From positions 54,472-118,471 of the forward strand of contig DASPIZ010000146.1 in assembly GCA_035628875.1 (NCBI GenBank): a DNA stretch of 64,000 nt. Reading direction: 5' to 3'. A program made the position numbers and the translations under genes. The notes below the pieces were generated by a model, which worked only from the letters and a program-made list of their open reading frames with translations, was not told where the DNA came from and made no database searches. Source of the stretch: Ohtaekwangia sp035628875. Lineage in GTDB: Bacteria; Bacteroidota; Bacteroidia; Cytophagales; Cyclobacteriaceae. How positions within the stretch are numbered: the stretch's first letter is position 1; the number at the start of each line of letters is the position of its first letter. Below, in pieces: positions 36,683 to 45,357 of this stretch.

Positions 36683-37078
36683 TTATTCCACTACTACACC
36701 CTTGATTGAAAGTTGCACAGCACCTTCAGGCGTGTTTGCCTGAACAGTTACGGTTTTTGAAAAAACACCGAGCTTCGCGGCATTATAAGTCGCTTTTACA
36801 AATCCTGCATTACCAGGAGCAATGGGATCTTTTGAATAGTCCGTTATGGTACATCCGCAAGATGCCTGTACGGAGGCAACTACAAGCGGTTCGTTACCAT
36901 TGTTGGTAAAAGTGAATTCGTGGGTAACAGGAACGTTTTGTTTAATTTCTCCAAAATCGAAGGTGGTGCGTGCCCATGTGAACCCGGCTTTAAATGATGG
37001 CAACCCGGGTTTTGCAACCAACTGGGTAATTGTTGCGATACAGACCAAGAGTCCAAGCGCGAAAATGATCTTTTTCAT
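36683..37078 (-). CDS. Exported DUF1573 (HYDIN-like Ig fold) protein
   Basis: This 131-residue protein has a signal peptide (MKKIIFALGLLVCIATITQLVAK) and one DUF1573 domain. The diagnostic region is FDFGEIKQNVPVTHEF, followed by FTNNGNEPLVVASVQASCGCT, seen in part as VQASCGCTITDY. Such proteins are numerous in Bacteroidota and are secreted or periplasmic, without a defined function. The gene is a monocistron with a strong terminator, divergent from a sensor kinase. Confidence 0.9.
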   Translation of the reverse strand: MKKIIFALGLLVCIATITQLVAKPGLPSFKAGFTWARTTFDFGEIKQNVPVTHEFTFTNNGNEPLVVASVQASCGCTITDYSKDPIAPGNAGFVKATYNAAKLGVFSKTVTVQANTPEGAVQLSIKGVVVE

Positions 37079-37219
37079 AATTGTTTTGGTTTAGTGAATA
37101 ATAATAACAAAACAAAGGTGGGGATTATAGGCACCGGGCGTTGTTAATGAGATTGTAAAAAATGTTAACAACTTGTTAATCAGACTTAACACATTCTTCA
37201 ATTATTGTACATTTACATT

Positions 37220-38491
37220 GTGAAAAATTCCACTATCCGATTAGTTGTATTGCTCGCCGCCCTCTGTATTGTAGGTATTACCATAACACAACTTTATTGG
37301 GTACGAAGGGCATTCGACCTGAAAGAAGCGGAGTTTGAACGTACGGTAAGCACGGCATTATACAACGTGGCGCAACAAATCTTCGAAATCAACAAAACGC
37401 CATCCCCTGCAGTCAATCCTGTAAAACAGGTATCCACCAATTATTTTATTGTTATGGTGAATAATGAAATTGACGCCGGATTATTGGAATACCTTATACG
37501 AATTGAATTTGAAAAAAGAAATATTGTAGTTGATTTTGAATATGGCATTTATGATTGTTCGAGCCAACGTATGCTCTATGGAGATTATGTGCCGTTACAA
37601 TCTGCCAAAAATAAAATAAGCACCAGTAAGCACCTTCCACAATGGGCCAATCAGGGCTATCACTTTGGCGTTCAGTTTCCGAACCGCGAAGCCCATATCA
37701 TTAATCAAATGGGAATCTGGTCTTTCTCTTCCATTGTACTTTTACTCGTTATCGTATTTTTTTCCTACACTCTTTTTGTTATTCTGAAACAAAAGCGGCT
37801 CTCTGAAATTCAGAAGGATTTTATCAATAACATGACCCATGAGTTTAAGACGCCCATATCAACCATCGCTGTGTCTACCGAGGTGTTGAAGGATCCGGCG
37901 ATCGTTCATCAGCCGGATCGCTTACGAAGTTATACCGCCATTATTGAAAAGGAAAACATCCGCTTAAAGCAACACGTTGAACGTGTACTTCAAATGGCTC
38001 AAATTGACAAAGGCAATTTTGCACTGAACAAGGAAACAGTAGACATACACCAGCTTTTACAGGATGCGCTTCACAACGCATCGGTTGCGATCCAAGAGAA
38101 GAAAGGGCAAATTGAACTTGAGATTCACGCCCTGAAACACGAATTGAAAGCCGATAAATTACATCTTACCAATGTATTCCATAACCTGATCGACAACGCA
38201 ATTAAATATGGCAATGGTCATACCGAGATAAAGATACGGACAACCAATGAAGGAAACGGGATTGCTGTGGAGGTCTCAGACAACGGTATCGGTATTCGCA
38301 CAGAGTATCTTAAGCGAATCTTTCAAAAATTCTACCGCGTACCTACCGGTAATGTGCATGATGTAAAAGGATTTGGTTTAGGTTTAAGTTATGTTAAAAC
38401 AATCGTAGAAGAACATGACGGCTCTGTAGGTGTGCAGAGTGAATTTGGCAAAGGAAGCACCTTCAAGGTTTACCTGCCAATGTCACGTTAA
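37220..38491 (+). CDS. Sensor histidine kinase, two transmembrane helices
   Basis: From the GTG at 37220 (KNSTIRLVVLLAALC) the protein has 424 codons; a TTG at 37205 is the other option, but it lies in promoter-like sequence. A periplasmic domain lies between two membrane helices (IRLVVLLAALCIVGITITQ and SSIVLLLVIVFFSYTLFVIL). The kinase core has the H-box THEFKTPISTIAVS (H207), N-box FHNLIDNAIKYG, G1 DNGIGI and G2 GFGLGLSY. It is paired with the OmpR-type regulator 79 bases downstream, a common arrangement in Bacteroidota (RprX/RprY-like). The signal sensed is unknown. Confidence 0.92.
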   Translation: MKNSTIRLVVLLAALCIVGITITQLYWVRRAFDLKEAEFERTVSTALYNVAQQIFEINKTPSPAVNPVKQVSTNYFIVMVNNEIDAGLLEYLIRIEFEKRNIVVDFEYGIYDCSSQRMLYGDYVPLQSAKNKISTSKHLPQWANQGYHFGVQFPNREAHIINQMGIWSFSSIVLLLVIVFFSYTLFVILKQKRLSEIQKDFINNMTHEFKTPISTIAVSTEVLKDPAIVHQPDRLRSYTAIIEKENIRLKQHVERVLQMAQIDKGNFALNKETVDIHQLLQDALHNASVAIQEKKGQIELEIHALKHELKADKLHLTNVFHNLIDNAIKYGNGHTEIKIRTTNEGNGIAVEVSDNGIGIRTEYLKRIFQKFYRVPTGNVHDVKGFGLGLSYVKTIVEEHDGSVGVQSEFGKGSTFKVYLPMSR

Positions 38492-38570
38492 GGTCTCCTG
38501 AAGGAGGAAAATTCCTAGTTTAGCAAAGTAAGGATCACAAATCAGATATTAAAAAGTTTAAGTAACCGAT

Positions 38571-39263
38571 ATGTTAGCACAAAAAATTCTTTTGGTAGAA
38601 GACGATCCAAGCCTTGGATTTGTCATTAAAGACAATCTTCATATCAAGGGCTATGATGTTACGCTGTGTACCGATGGTGAAGAAGGAGAGCGGAGCTTCA
38701 ATCTCAATCCGTTTAATCTCTGCATCTTCGATATTATGCTCCCGAAAAAGGATGGGTTTTCACTGGCGCGGAGCGTACGCGAAAAAAATCAACATATCCC
38801 CATTATCTTTTTAAGTGCCAAGGCCATGATGGAAGATAAACTTGAAGGCTTTCAAACCGGCGCAGACGACTACATCACAAAACCATTCAGCCTGGAAGAA
38901 TTGCTCTGCCGGATCGAAGTTTTTCTAAGACGCAATAAAACCTCTGTACAAACAGATGAAAAGCGGTTTCAGCTAGGCGATTATGAATTTGATTATATCA
39001 ATCTCGCCTTGCGAAAAGACACACAGGTTAAAGCCTTAACACAAAAAGAAGCCGATGTGCTCAAGTTGTTATTCCTTAATCGCGATCGCGTATTGAAAAG
39101 AGAGGAAATCCTAACACAGATCTGGGGAACCGATGACTATTTCCTCGGGCGCAGCATGGATGTGTTTATTTCAAAATTGCGAAAATATTTAAAAGACGAT
39201 ATTCGCATACAGATCGTTAATTATCATGGCGTCGGATTTAAACTGGAATTGCCTGTTGTTTGA
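38571..39263 (+). CDS. OmpR/PhoB-family response regulator
   Basis: The 230-residue regulator has a receiver domain with acidic pocket LVEDDPSLG, phosphoacceptor D54 in LCIFDIMLPKKDG, and the lysine in ITKPFSLEELLCR. A winged-helix output domain follows (LTQKEADVLKLLFLNRDRVLK, in part LTQKEADVLKLL, and IRIQIVNYHGVGFKL). It is the cognate partner of the kinase directly upstream. Target genes are not evident from the window. Confidence 0.95.
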   Translation: MLAQKILLVEDDPSLGFVIKDNLHIKGYDVTLCTDGEEGERSFNLNPFNLCIFDIMLPKKDGFSLARSVREKNQHIPIIFLSAKAMMEDKLEGFQTGADDYITKPFSLEELLCRIEVFLRRNKTSVQTDEKRFQLGDYEFDYINLALRKDTQVKALTQKEADVLKLLFLNRDRVLKREEILTQIWGTDDYFLGRSMDVFISKLRKYLKDDIRIQIVNYHGVGFKLELPVV

Positions 39264-39339
39264 CTCTTGCATGCTATTTGCAAGTCTTGATCACAGGGTC
39301 TCGCAACAAAGTGGATTTAATGCATTAACAAACCCAATG

Positions 39340-40311
39340 TTATTGCAATAACTTATCAATGATATTATCAACGCTGATTCCTTCGGCTTCCGCCTTAAAA
39401 TTTCTTACAATACGATGACGTAAAACGGGTTTCGCGATAGCCTGTACATCCTCGATATCGGGTGAGTATTTTCCATTGAGCAACGCATGGCATTTGGATC
39501 CAAGCACCAGGAACTGCGATGCACGTGGGCCTGCGCCCCATTCAAGATAATCGTTCGCAAGCGACGATGTGCCATTAATACCTGGCCTGGTTTTATTGAC
39601 CAGCGTAACGGCATATTCAATCACATTATCCGGCACCGGAACACGGCGAACGAGGTGCTGGAAATAACCGATTTCTTCACCAGTCAAAACTTTGTTAATC
39701 TGCCTTGGCTCATCAGAGGTCGTTGTCTTCACCACTTCAACCTCTTCCCTGAACGAAGGGTACGTTAACAGAATATTGAACATGAACCTGTCCAGCTGCG
39801 CTTCGGGAAGTGGATATGTTCCTTCCTGTTCAATCGGATTCTGCGTTGCCAATACAAAGAAAGGACGGGGAAGGTCGTAGCGTTCACCCGCTATGGTTAC
39901 AGCATACTCCTGCATGGATTCAAGCAGGGCAGCTTGTGTTTTCGGTGGTGTCCTGTTGATTTCATCGGCCAGGATAATGTTGGCAAAGACAGGACCCTTC
40001 ACGAATTTGAAATTCCGCTCTTTATCCATTGTTTCGGCTCCCACGATATCGGAAGGCATCAGGTCAGGCGTAAATTGAATACGTTTAAATTGCAGATCTA
40101 ACGATGTGGCTATGGTTTGTACCAGTAATGTTTTTGCTAAGCCAGGCACACCAACAAGAAGTGAATGTCCCTGACAGAAAATGGCAAGGAGTACCTGACG
40201 CACTACTTCTTCCTGTCCTATGACTACCTTGGCAATTTCTTTTGATAATTTTTTATGTGCTGAAGCCATCGCATCCGCGGCCTCTACATCGGAAGCAAAT
40301 TTTGTCATCAT
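39340..40311 (-). CDS. MoxR family AAA+ ATPase
   Basis: The 323-residue ATPase starts at the ATG at 40311, which shares one base with the stop codon of the upstream isomerase; a second ATG follows directly. Walker A is GVPGLAKT, Walker B is IILADEINRTPPKTQ and the sensor region ATQNPIEQEGTYPLPEAQ is typical of MoxR. MoxR proteins are chaperone-like and usually act with VWA or DUF58 proteins, often in the Bacteroidota Bat operon; those partners are not in the window. Here it closes a run of three foldase genes. Confidence 0.93.
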   Translation of the reverse strand: MMTKFASDVEAADAMASAHKKLSKEIAKVVIGQEEVVRQVLLAIFCQGHSLLVGVPGLAKTLLVQTIATSLDLQFKRIQFTPDLMPSDIVGAETMDKERNFKFVKGPVFANIILADEINRTPPKTQAALLESMQEYAVTIAGERYDLPRPFFVLATQNPIEQEGTYPLPEAQLDRFMFNILLTYPSFREEVEVVKTTTSDEPRQINKVLTGEEIGYFQHLVRRVPVPDNVIEYAVTLVNKTRPGINGTSSLANDYLEWGAGPRASQFLVLGSKCHALLNGKYSPDIEDVQAIAKPVLRHRIVRNFKAEAEGISVDNIIDKLLQ

Positions 40312-41666
40312 TACTCGTCTAGTATTCCACAAAAATCATAGGTCTTATCAATGCTGATAAATACATCTTTTCTTGCCTTCTGAAACCACCGCTGAAGTAT
40401 TTTATCTTTCTTCTCATTCAATGTAGCGTTGTAAATACGAGTCCAATCCTGATCGAGAGAAGCTACATGTGGGGGAATTCGTGTTTTGTAATAGAAAATC
40501 CGCACGGCATCTTTTCCGGTATCCGTACGGTAGGTTACCGGTTTAGAGATACTGCCGATCTTCATGGTATCAATATTAAAGAAGACAACTGGGTCAAGTT
40601 CGTCAACCAGAATCCGGGTATTGTTATCCGCATCGCTGAAGAATCCGCCGTTTCCTTTAGTTTCAACGTCATCAGAATATTCTTTAGCAGCACGTTCAAA
40701 CGTGATGCTGTCAGCAACAATTAACGTACGAAGGCTATCGAGATATTTAGTGGCTTTCGCAATATCATCTTGCGAAGGTGTAGGGGAGATGAGAATGTGA
40801 CGCGAGTGATATTCGTTTCCACGGCGCTCCAGCAATTGCATAATGTGAATTCCAAAAGGAGATTCGAATGGCATAGAGATCTCATTGGGTTTTAGTCTGA
40901 AAGCCATGGCTTCATACTCGGGCACCATGCGTCCGCGACCAACCCAGCCCATATCGCCTCCGTTGGATATCACACTTGGATCATCCGAATGTTTTCTGGC
41001 CAGTGCCGAAAAGTCTTCGCCTGCTAAAATCTGGTTGCGTATCGCGATCAACTCAGTTTTGGTCGCATTTTTCTGATCATCACTGATGGCTGCAATTTTT
41101 ACAATTTGTCCTACCTCAACGGAGGCGGAAAAATACGGCAGACTGTCTTTTGGAATTTTATTGAAGAATCGTTTTACTTCTGCAGGCGTTACTTTTATAT
41201 CCTTCGTCATCTCATCCTCCATTTTGCTCACAATCATTTGCTCACGAATCTGGTCCCGCAACTCAAGGCGGATCTGTTCCATGGTTTTACCATAAAGCGT
41301 TTCCAGCTCATCTACTGTTCTGCCGGATTGAGAAAGGATCATATCCATCCGGTTTTTGGTGTTGGCATCTACGTCCAGATCAAGAACGACAACAGAATCA
41401 ATTTCTGCCTTCGCCAACATTAATTTACTTCTCACCAGCATAGCGAGATATTGACAACGGACGCGTTCGGATGGTGTGCCGCCGTTAGTTACATAATCCT
41501 GGAAGGCGCGGTCAAGCTCCGATTTCAAAACGATATAGTTATCGACTTTGGCGATTACTTCATCCACCACAAATCCGGTTTCACCTTCCTGTGCCTGGGT
41601 AGTAAGACACCCCAAGGCAAAAACAATCACCAGCAACCTACGTTTTATGATCTTTATTAAGTTCAT
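40311..41666 (-). CDS. SurA-like periplasmic peptidyl-prolyl isomerase
   Basis: From the ATG at 41666 the protein has 451 residues with signal peptide (RLLVIVFALGCLTTQAQ). A SurA-type N-terminal domain (VVDEVIAKVDNYIVLKSELD) precedes two parvulin (PpiC) domains, one around SALARKHSDDPSVISNGGDMGW (in part HSDDPSVISNGGD) and one around SRHILISPTPSQDD. SurA escorts outer-membrane proteins through the periplasm. It is the third of three consecutive isomerase genes and overlaps the MoxR start by one base. Confidence 0.92.
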   Translation of the reverse strand: MNLIKIIKRRLLVIVFALGCLTTQAQEGETGFVVDEVIAKVDNYIVLKSELDRAFQDYVTNGGTPSERVRCQYLAMLVRSKLMLAKAEIDSVVVLDLDVDANTKNRMDMILSQSGRTVDELETLYGKTMEQIRLELRDQIREQMIVSKMEDEMTKDIKVTPAEVKRFFNKIPKDSLPYFSASVEVGQIVKIAAISDDQKNATKTELIAIRNQILAGEDFSALARKHSDDPSVISNGGDMGWVGRGRMVPEYEAMAFRLKPNEISMPFESPFGIHIMQLLERRGNEYHSRHILISPTPSQDDIAKATKYLDSLRTLIVADSITFERAAKEYSDDVETKGNGGFFSDADNNTRILVDELDPVVFFNIDTMKIGSISKPVTYRTDTGKDAVRIFYYKTRIPPHVASLDQDWTRIYNATLNEKKDKILQRWFQKARKDVFISIDKTYDFCGILDE

Positions 41667-41667
41667 G

Positions 41668-42528
41668 CTATTTATAAATCTCAAATCTTTTATTATTTTC
41701 TGCTTGCGTATATACTTCGTCTTCCAGCCGTTTGGCTAAATCGACCTTTCTTTTATTTAAAATGATGTTCCTGATATCGTCACGAACAAATTCCAACGGA
41801 GAAATATTATCGGAAATCTGATAACGGTCTACCTTTAAAAAGTAAAGATACACATCATCAGATGTTTCGTAGTAAGGATTTGTTTTAAGAAACTGAATTT
41901 TATTCGGTATTTCCGCCAACGGCGAATTCCTGACAAGGTCATCAAAAACGATCCACATCGAATCGGAAAGGTGATATGCAGCCGAAAAGCTTAAACAATA
42001 GGATTTCAATTCCCGTTGGTCCTTTTCGCCGGTTGCATAAATCATATCCTTAATCTTTTCGGTGCGTGGTGCCGTTTTAGGGACTTTAATATAAGTGGCC
42101 TGCACAATGTTCTGCTTCAGAATAAAATTATCAACGTTGGCTTTGTAATAGCCTACTATTTCCTGTTGCGATACTGCCGTATCCAGATGCTGCTTAATGT
42201 AATCGGTCTGAAATTCGTAAGCAATAATGCTATACCTGTAATCCAGAATTTTACGTTCTATTTCCACCTCGTTAATGTCCATTTTCCGGGTGGCTTCCTG
42301 GATAAGCAATTGTTTTCGTATCCAGCTATCGATATAAGCTTCTACCCGTACCGCGCTGTCCTGAGGCAATGTTCCTGGCGGAATAATCCCCGTTAATTCG
42401 TCCTGATACAGGTAATTATCCTGCACCCGGGCAATAGGTTTTCGTAGTCCGTTTTCATTTTCCGCCGAATCAAATTTCTTTTTACATCCGCTGAGTATCA
42501 TGATGAGCATCGATGCCACCAATGCCAT
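41668..42528 (-). CDS. SurA-N-like foldase lipoprotein
   Basis: From the ATG at 42528 the protein has 286 residues and begins with a lipoprotein signal whose lipobox ILSGC places the lipidated Cys at residue 15. The frame is open 36 codons further, overlapping the upstream gene, but those residues are not signal-like. The rest resembles a SurA/PpiC N-terminal chaperone domain (IDSWIRKQLLIQEATRKMDIN in part, ERKILDYRYSIIAYEF) without a clear catalytic parvulin domain. Its place between two isomerase genes, 1 base from the next, indicates a shared role in outer-membrane protein folding. Confidence 0.78.
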   Translation of the reverse strand: MALVASMLIMILSGCKKKFDSAENENGLRKPIARVQDNYLYQDELTGIIPPGTLPQDSAVRVEAYIDSWIRKQLLIQEATRKMDINEVEIERKILDYRYSIIAYEFQTDYIKQHLDTAVSQQEIVGYYKANVDNFILKQNIVQATYIKVPKTAPRTEKIKDMIYATGEKDQRELKSYCLSFSAAYHLSDSMWIVFDDLVRNSPLAEIPNKIQFLKTNPYYETSDDVYLYFLKVDRYQISDNISPLEFVRDDIRNIILNKRKVDLAKRLEDEVYTQAENNKRFEIYK

Positions 42529-42589
42529 TTTAAAAACGCATTTAAGCCACCTTGTGTAATTAATATGATCTGCGGAGCGTTGCAAAGAC

Positions 42590-44551
42590 CTAATTGTTCT
42601 GTAGTTGTTGTAGTATGTATGCCTTTCCTTTTCCATTGATCTTTACCGGATATTTCGAACGCAATTTCGCTATCCAGTTGTTTTCCAAGTGAGTCTGATA
42701 ATCGGAAACGACCGCCGGACGAGCTTCCTCAAAACTCATCTGGCCCGGAGGTAAAACCGCTTTAAGCCATGCAAGGTAAAACATTTCATTGTTTTCCGCC
42801 GAATAGATGCCATTTTCCCATGGTAGCGTCTCCAGGAAAGCTTTATCCTCCTTTTTATAATATCCTGATTCAGACCTTATCTTATTACGCACGATATATT
42901 CTTGTATCTTCTGCTGATCTCCCGTTTCAAGTAAGCCCTTCAAAGGATCGAGGACATCAACATTATCCGCAGAATAAAAAGCGGCTTTTACCCGATCGCC
43001 GGCTTTGTACTTGTCAGCATGGCTGGCGTAATATTGTTGCTGACCAATAGAATCCTCCGATGCTTTTGTCCATACCTCTTTTTCCATGATCTCAAAAAGC
43101 AAAATGCCTTCGTAGTACTCGTTCAACAAGTATCGATACTCCGGATGTTTGGCTACTATTTCACGCTCAATGCTTTCAAGTATACTTTTGTCGATGAAGT
43201 TGTGGTATTGTTCTTCCAGATATTTTACCGGTGTGGATGCATTCACCGCTTGATTTTTCTTCACATATGCGATGAAATCTCCAACCTTGAACGACCCGTC
43301 CTTAAGGGTAAAGAGCGTAGCCTGGGCATTCGATACTTTGGGATTCCATTTACCTTTTTGGAGTGTCGAATCAGCCAAAGCGAATGTTTTGGTCTTTACG
43401 TCTGGCATGTCTTTGAACGCAAAATCATGTCGCAGTTTTTCGCTTAGCGCCTGTTTAGAGATCTGGGTGCGTTCATCCCGATTGATTTTATTTTTGAGCG
43501 TCGGTGCGAGCGCTTCGAATGGTGCTAAAGGGATTTTTCGTTCCAGCCGGATAATGTGCCAACCATATTGTGTTTCTACCGGGTCAGAAATATCACCCGG
43601 GTTTTGCAACTCGAACGCTACACGTTCAAACTCCGGAACGTTACTCATCATACCTGCTCCGAAAGCGCGGAGTTTTCCGCCGCGGTCTTTGGTACCTGGA
43701 TCTTCACTGTATTCTTTAAAAACATCTGCCCATTGCGCCCCGGCTTGTAACTGATCGTAAACCAGAAAGATGGTCTTCTTTGCCTCCGCATTATCTTTAT
43801 CTTCGCCTTTGCGGATCATGATGTGGGAAACTTCTACCTCCCCACGGGCAGGTCTCCGGTCGAGTACTTTTAAAATATGATAACCGAACTTCGTCCTTAC
43901 GGGTTTACTCACCATTCCAACGGGGGTGGTATACGCCGCTGTTTCGAAGGGATACACCATTTGCAATGCCGTGAAATATCTCAGGTCGCCGTGATTTATC
44001 TTAGCGGAAGGATCTTCCGAATACGTTTTGGCCAGTTCAGCAAAATCTTCACCGGCTGCAAGCTTTTCCTGGATCTGCTTCAACCGATTAAAGGCTTTCA
44101 GCGTGTCTTCGGGAGACGCATCCGGCTTTAAAGTAATGAGTAAATGCGCGGCGCGAACTTCCTCCTTCATCCGTTCGTACGTCATACGCACCAGGCTGTC
44201 TGTGATATTATTACCTGGCAAGTATGGTTTACGTAACTCTTCTTTGTATTGATTATATTCTTTGATGAATGCCGCCGTGGTGTCCATGCCTCGCTGACGT
44301 GCCTCTTCAACTTTCAGCTTGAAGTTGATGTACAGCGTGAGATACTCCTCGATTTTTTCTTTCGTAAAATCTTCCGTCGCGTGTTGATGATTTTTTCTGT
44401 ACAGGTAAATAAATTCATCGGCAAATACAGGCTTTTTATTTACTGAAAACAACGTAAGCGGTTTTTGTCTTTTTGAAGAACGAGGGGGTTGCGCAATACT
44501 GAACGAAAGGATTGCACTGCAGAATAGCAGCAATACTGCCTGTAATCTCAT
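42590..44551 (-). CDS. Periplasmic peptidyl-prolyl isomerase with two parvulin domains
   Basis: From the ATG at 44551 the protein has 653 residues and starts with a signal peptide (MRLQAVLLLFCSAILSFSIAQ). An N-terminal chaperone segment (DEFIYLYRKNHQ, EEYLTLYINFKLKVEEA) is followed by two PpiC domains near VRAAHLLITLKPDAS and EVEVSHIMIRKGED, each ending with the FGYHILKVLDR or YGWHIIRLERK strand. A long C-terminal extension carries no recognised domain. It heads the three-isomerase block. The 27 codons upstream of this ATG overlap nothing but look non-signal-like. Confidence 0.9.
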   Translation of the reverse strand: MRLQAVLLLFCSAILSFSIAQPPRSSKRQKPLTLFSVNKKPVFADEFIYLYRKNHQHATEDFTKEKIEEYLTLYINFKLKVEEARQRGMDTTAAFIKEYNQYKEELRKPYLPGNNITDSLVRMTYERMKEEVRAAHLLITLKPDASPEDTLKAFNRLKQIQEKLAAGEDFAELAKTYSEDPSAKINHGDLRYFTALQMVYPFETAAYTTPVGMVSKPVRTKFGYHILKVLDRRPARGEVEVSHIMIRKGEDKDNAEAKKTIFLVYDQLQAGAQWADVFKEYSEDPGTKDRGGKLRAFGAGMMSNVPEFERVAFELQNPGDISDPVETQYGWHIIRLERKIPLAPFEALAPTLKNKINRDERTQISKQALSEKLRHDFAFKDMPDVKTKTFALADSTLQKGKWNPKVSNAQATLFTLKDGSFKVGDFIAYVKKNQAVNASTPVKYLEEQYHNFIDKSILESIEREIVAKHPEYRYLLNEYYEGILLFEIMEKEVWTKASEDSIGQQQYYASHADKYKAGDRVKAAFYSADNVDVLDPLKGLLETGDQQKIQEYIVRNKIRSESGYYKKEDKAFLETLPWENGIYSAENNEMFYLAWLKAVLPPGQMSFEEARPAVVSDYQTHLENNWIAKLRSKYPVKINGKGKAYILQQLQNN

Positions 44552-44576
44552 AGGTTGGGGATAATAACGTTTAGGA

Positions 44577-44987
44577 TCAAATGGTTTTTGTAAGGCGGCA
44601 AACATTGCGACCACTACGGTTTTGATATTCAACTTTGTCCATAATTGATTTTACCAGGCGGATTCCTAGTCCTCCTTTCCTTTTTTCATGGATGATGTTG
44701 TTTAAGGCCGGCTCCATAAACTGGTTGATGTCGAAAACTGTACCATCATCAATCAACTCAAAAATCAATGGTTTATTGCTTTCCACAAAGATGTTCAATT
44801 CGAAAATTTCTTCCGGGTTACAATGATGTGCATGGATCATCAGGTTAGAACACATTTCATCCAGCGCAAGCACAATTTCACTCACGATGAGATCAGCCAC
44901 GCCATGGTTCTTCAATGAAACCCGAATAAAGTCCCTCACCCCTTTCAGGTTCTCGATGCTACATCCAACTTTATACTTATAGTTCAT
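44577..44987 (-). CDS. RsbW-like anti-sigma serine kinase (HATPase_c_2)
   Basis: This 136-residue protein has a GHKL ATPase fold with N-box VLALDEMCSNLMIHA, G1 ELIDDGTVFD and G2 KGGLGIRLVKSIMDKVEY. Size and motifs match the RsbW/SpoIIAB family, which phosphorylates a STAS antagonist and binds a sigma factor or another target. It overlaps the STAS gene by 11 bases, and both follow the PP2C phosphatase gene, so the full partner switch is encoded together. No sigma-factor gene is adjacent. Confidence 0.9.
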   Translation of the reverse strand: MNYKYKVGCSIENLKGVRDFIRVSLKNHGVADLIVSEIVLALDEMCSNLMIHAHHCNPEEIFELNIFVESNKPLIFELIDDGTVFDINQFMEPALNNIIHEKRKGGLGIRLVKSIMDKVEYQNRSGRNVCRLTKTI

Positions 44988-45321
44988 CCATCAATTGCTT
45001 TGCTTCCACTTTATCTTTTCCAATCGTCAGCAATTCATTAAGACCTAAAATGCTGAATGTGTTCGCTACCTTTTCACTCATTCCGAAAAGCACCATCCTG
45101 ATGTTGCGATCTTTAAATTCTTCGATGTACGACATAAATACACCCAAGCCGGCAGAAGATATATAGTCCAGGGCATGGCAATCGATCAGAATTTTAGAGA
45201 ACCCCTCACCAACGCTTTTCGCAATGGCCAGATCCAGTTCGATGGAAGAGCTCGCATCAATTTCACCAATCAATATGAGAACATCTGCGCCGTCTTCCTG
45301 TAATCTCTTAATGTGGATCAT
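44977..45321 (-). CDS. STAS-domain anti-sigma factor antagonist
   Basis: The 114-residue single-domain protein resembles SpoIIAA/RsbV. The phosphorylatable Ser lies in ALDYISSAGLGVFMSY. The start LIGEIDASSSIELD is family-typical. It lies between the PP2C phosphatase (36 bases upstream) and the RsbW-like kinase (overlap 11 bases) on the minus strand, as expected for a switch in which the phosphatase dephosphorylates STAS. Confidence 0.93.
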   Translation of the reverse strand: MIHIKRLQEDGADVLILIGEIDASSSIELDLAIAKSVGEGFSKILIDCHALDYISSAGLGVFMSYIEEFKDRNIRMVLFGMSEKVANTFSILGLNELLTIGKDKVEAKQLMDEL

Positions 45322-45357
45322 AAGTGTTAAACGTTATTTATAGTTTAATGTTTGTTT

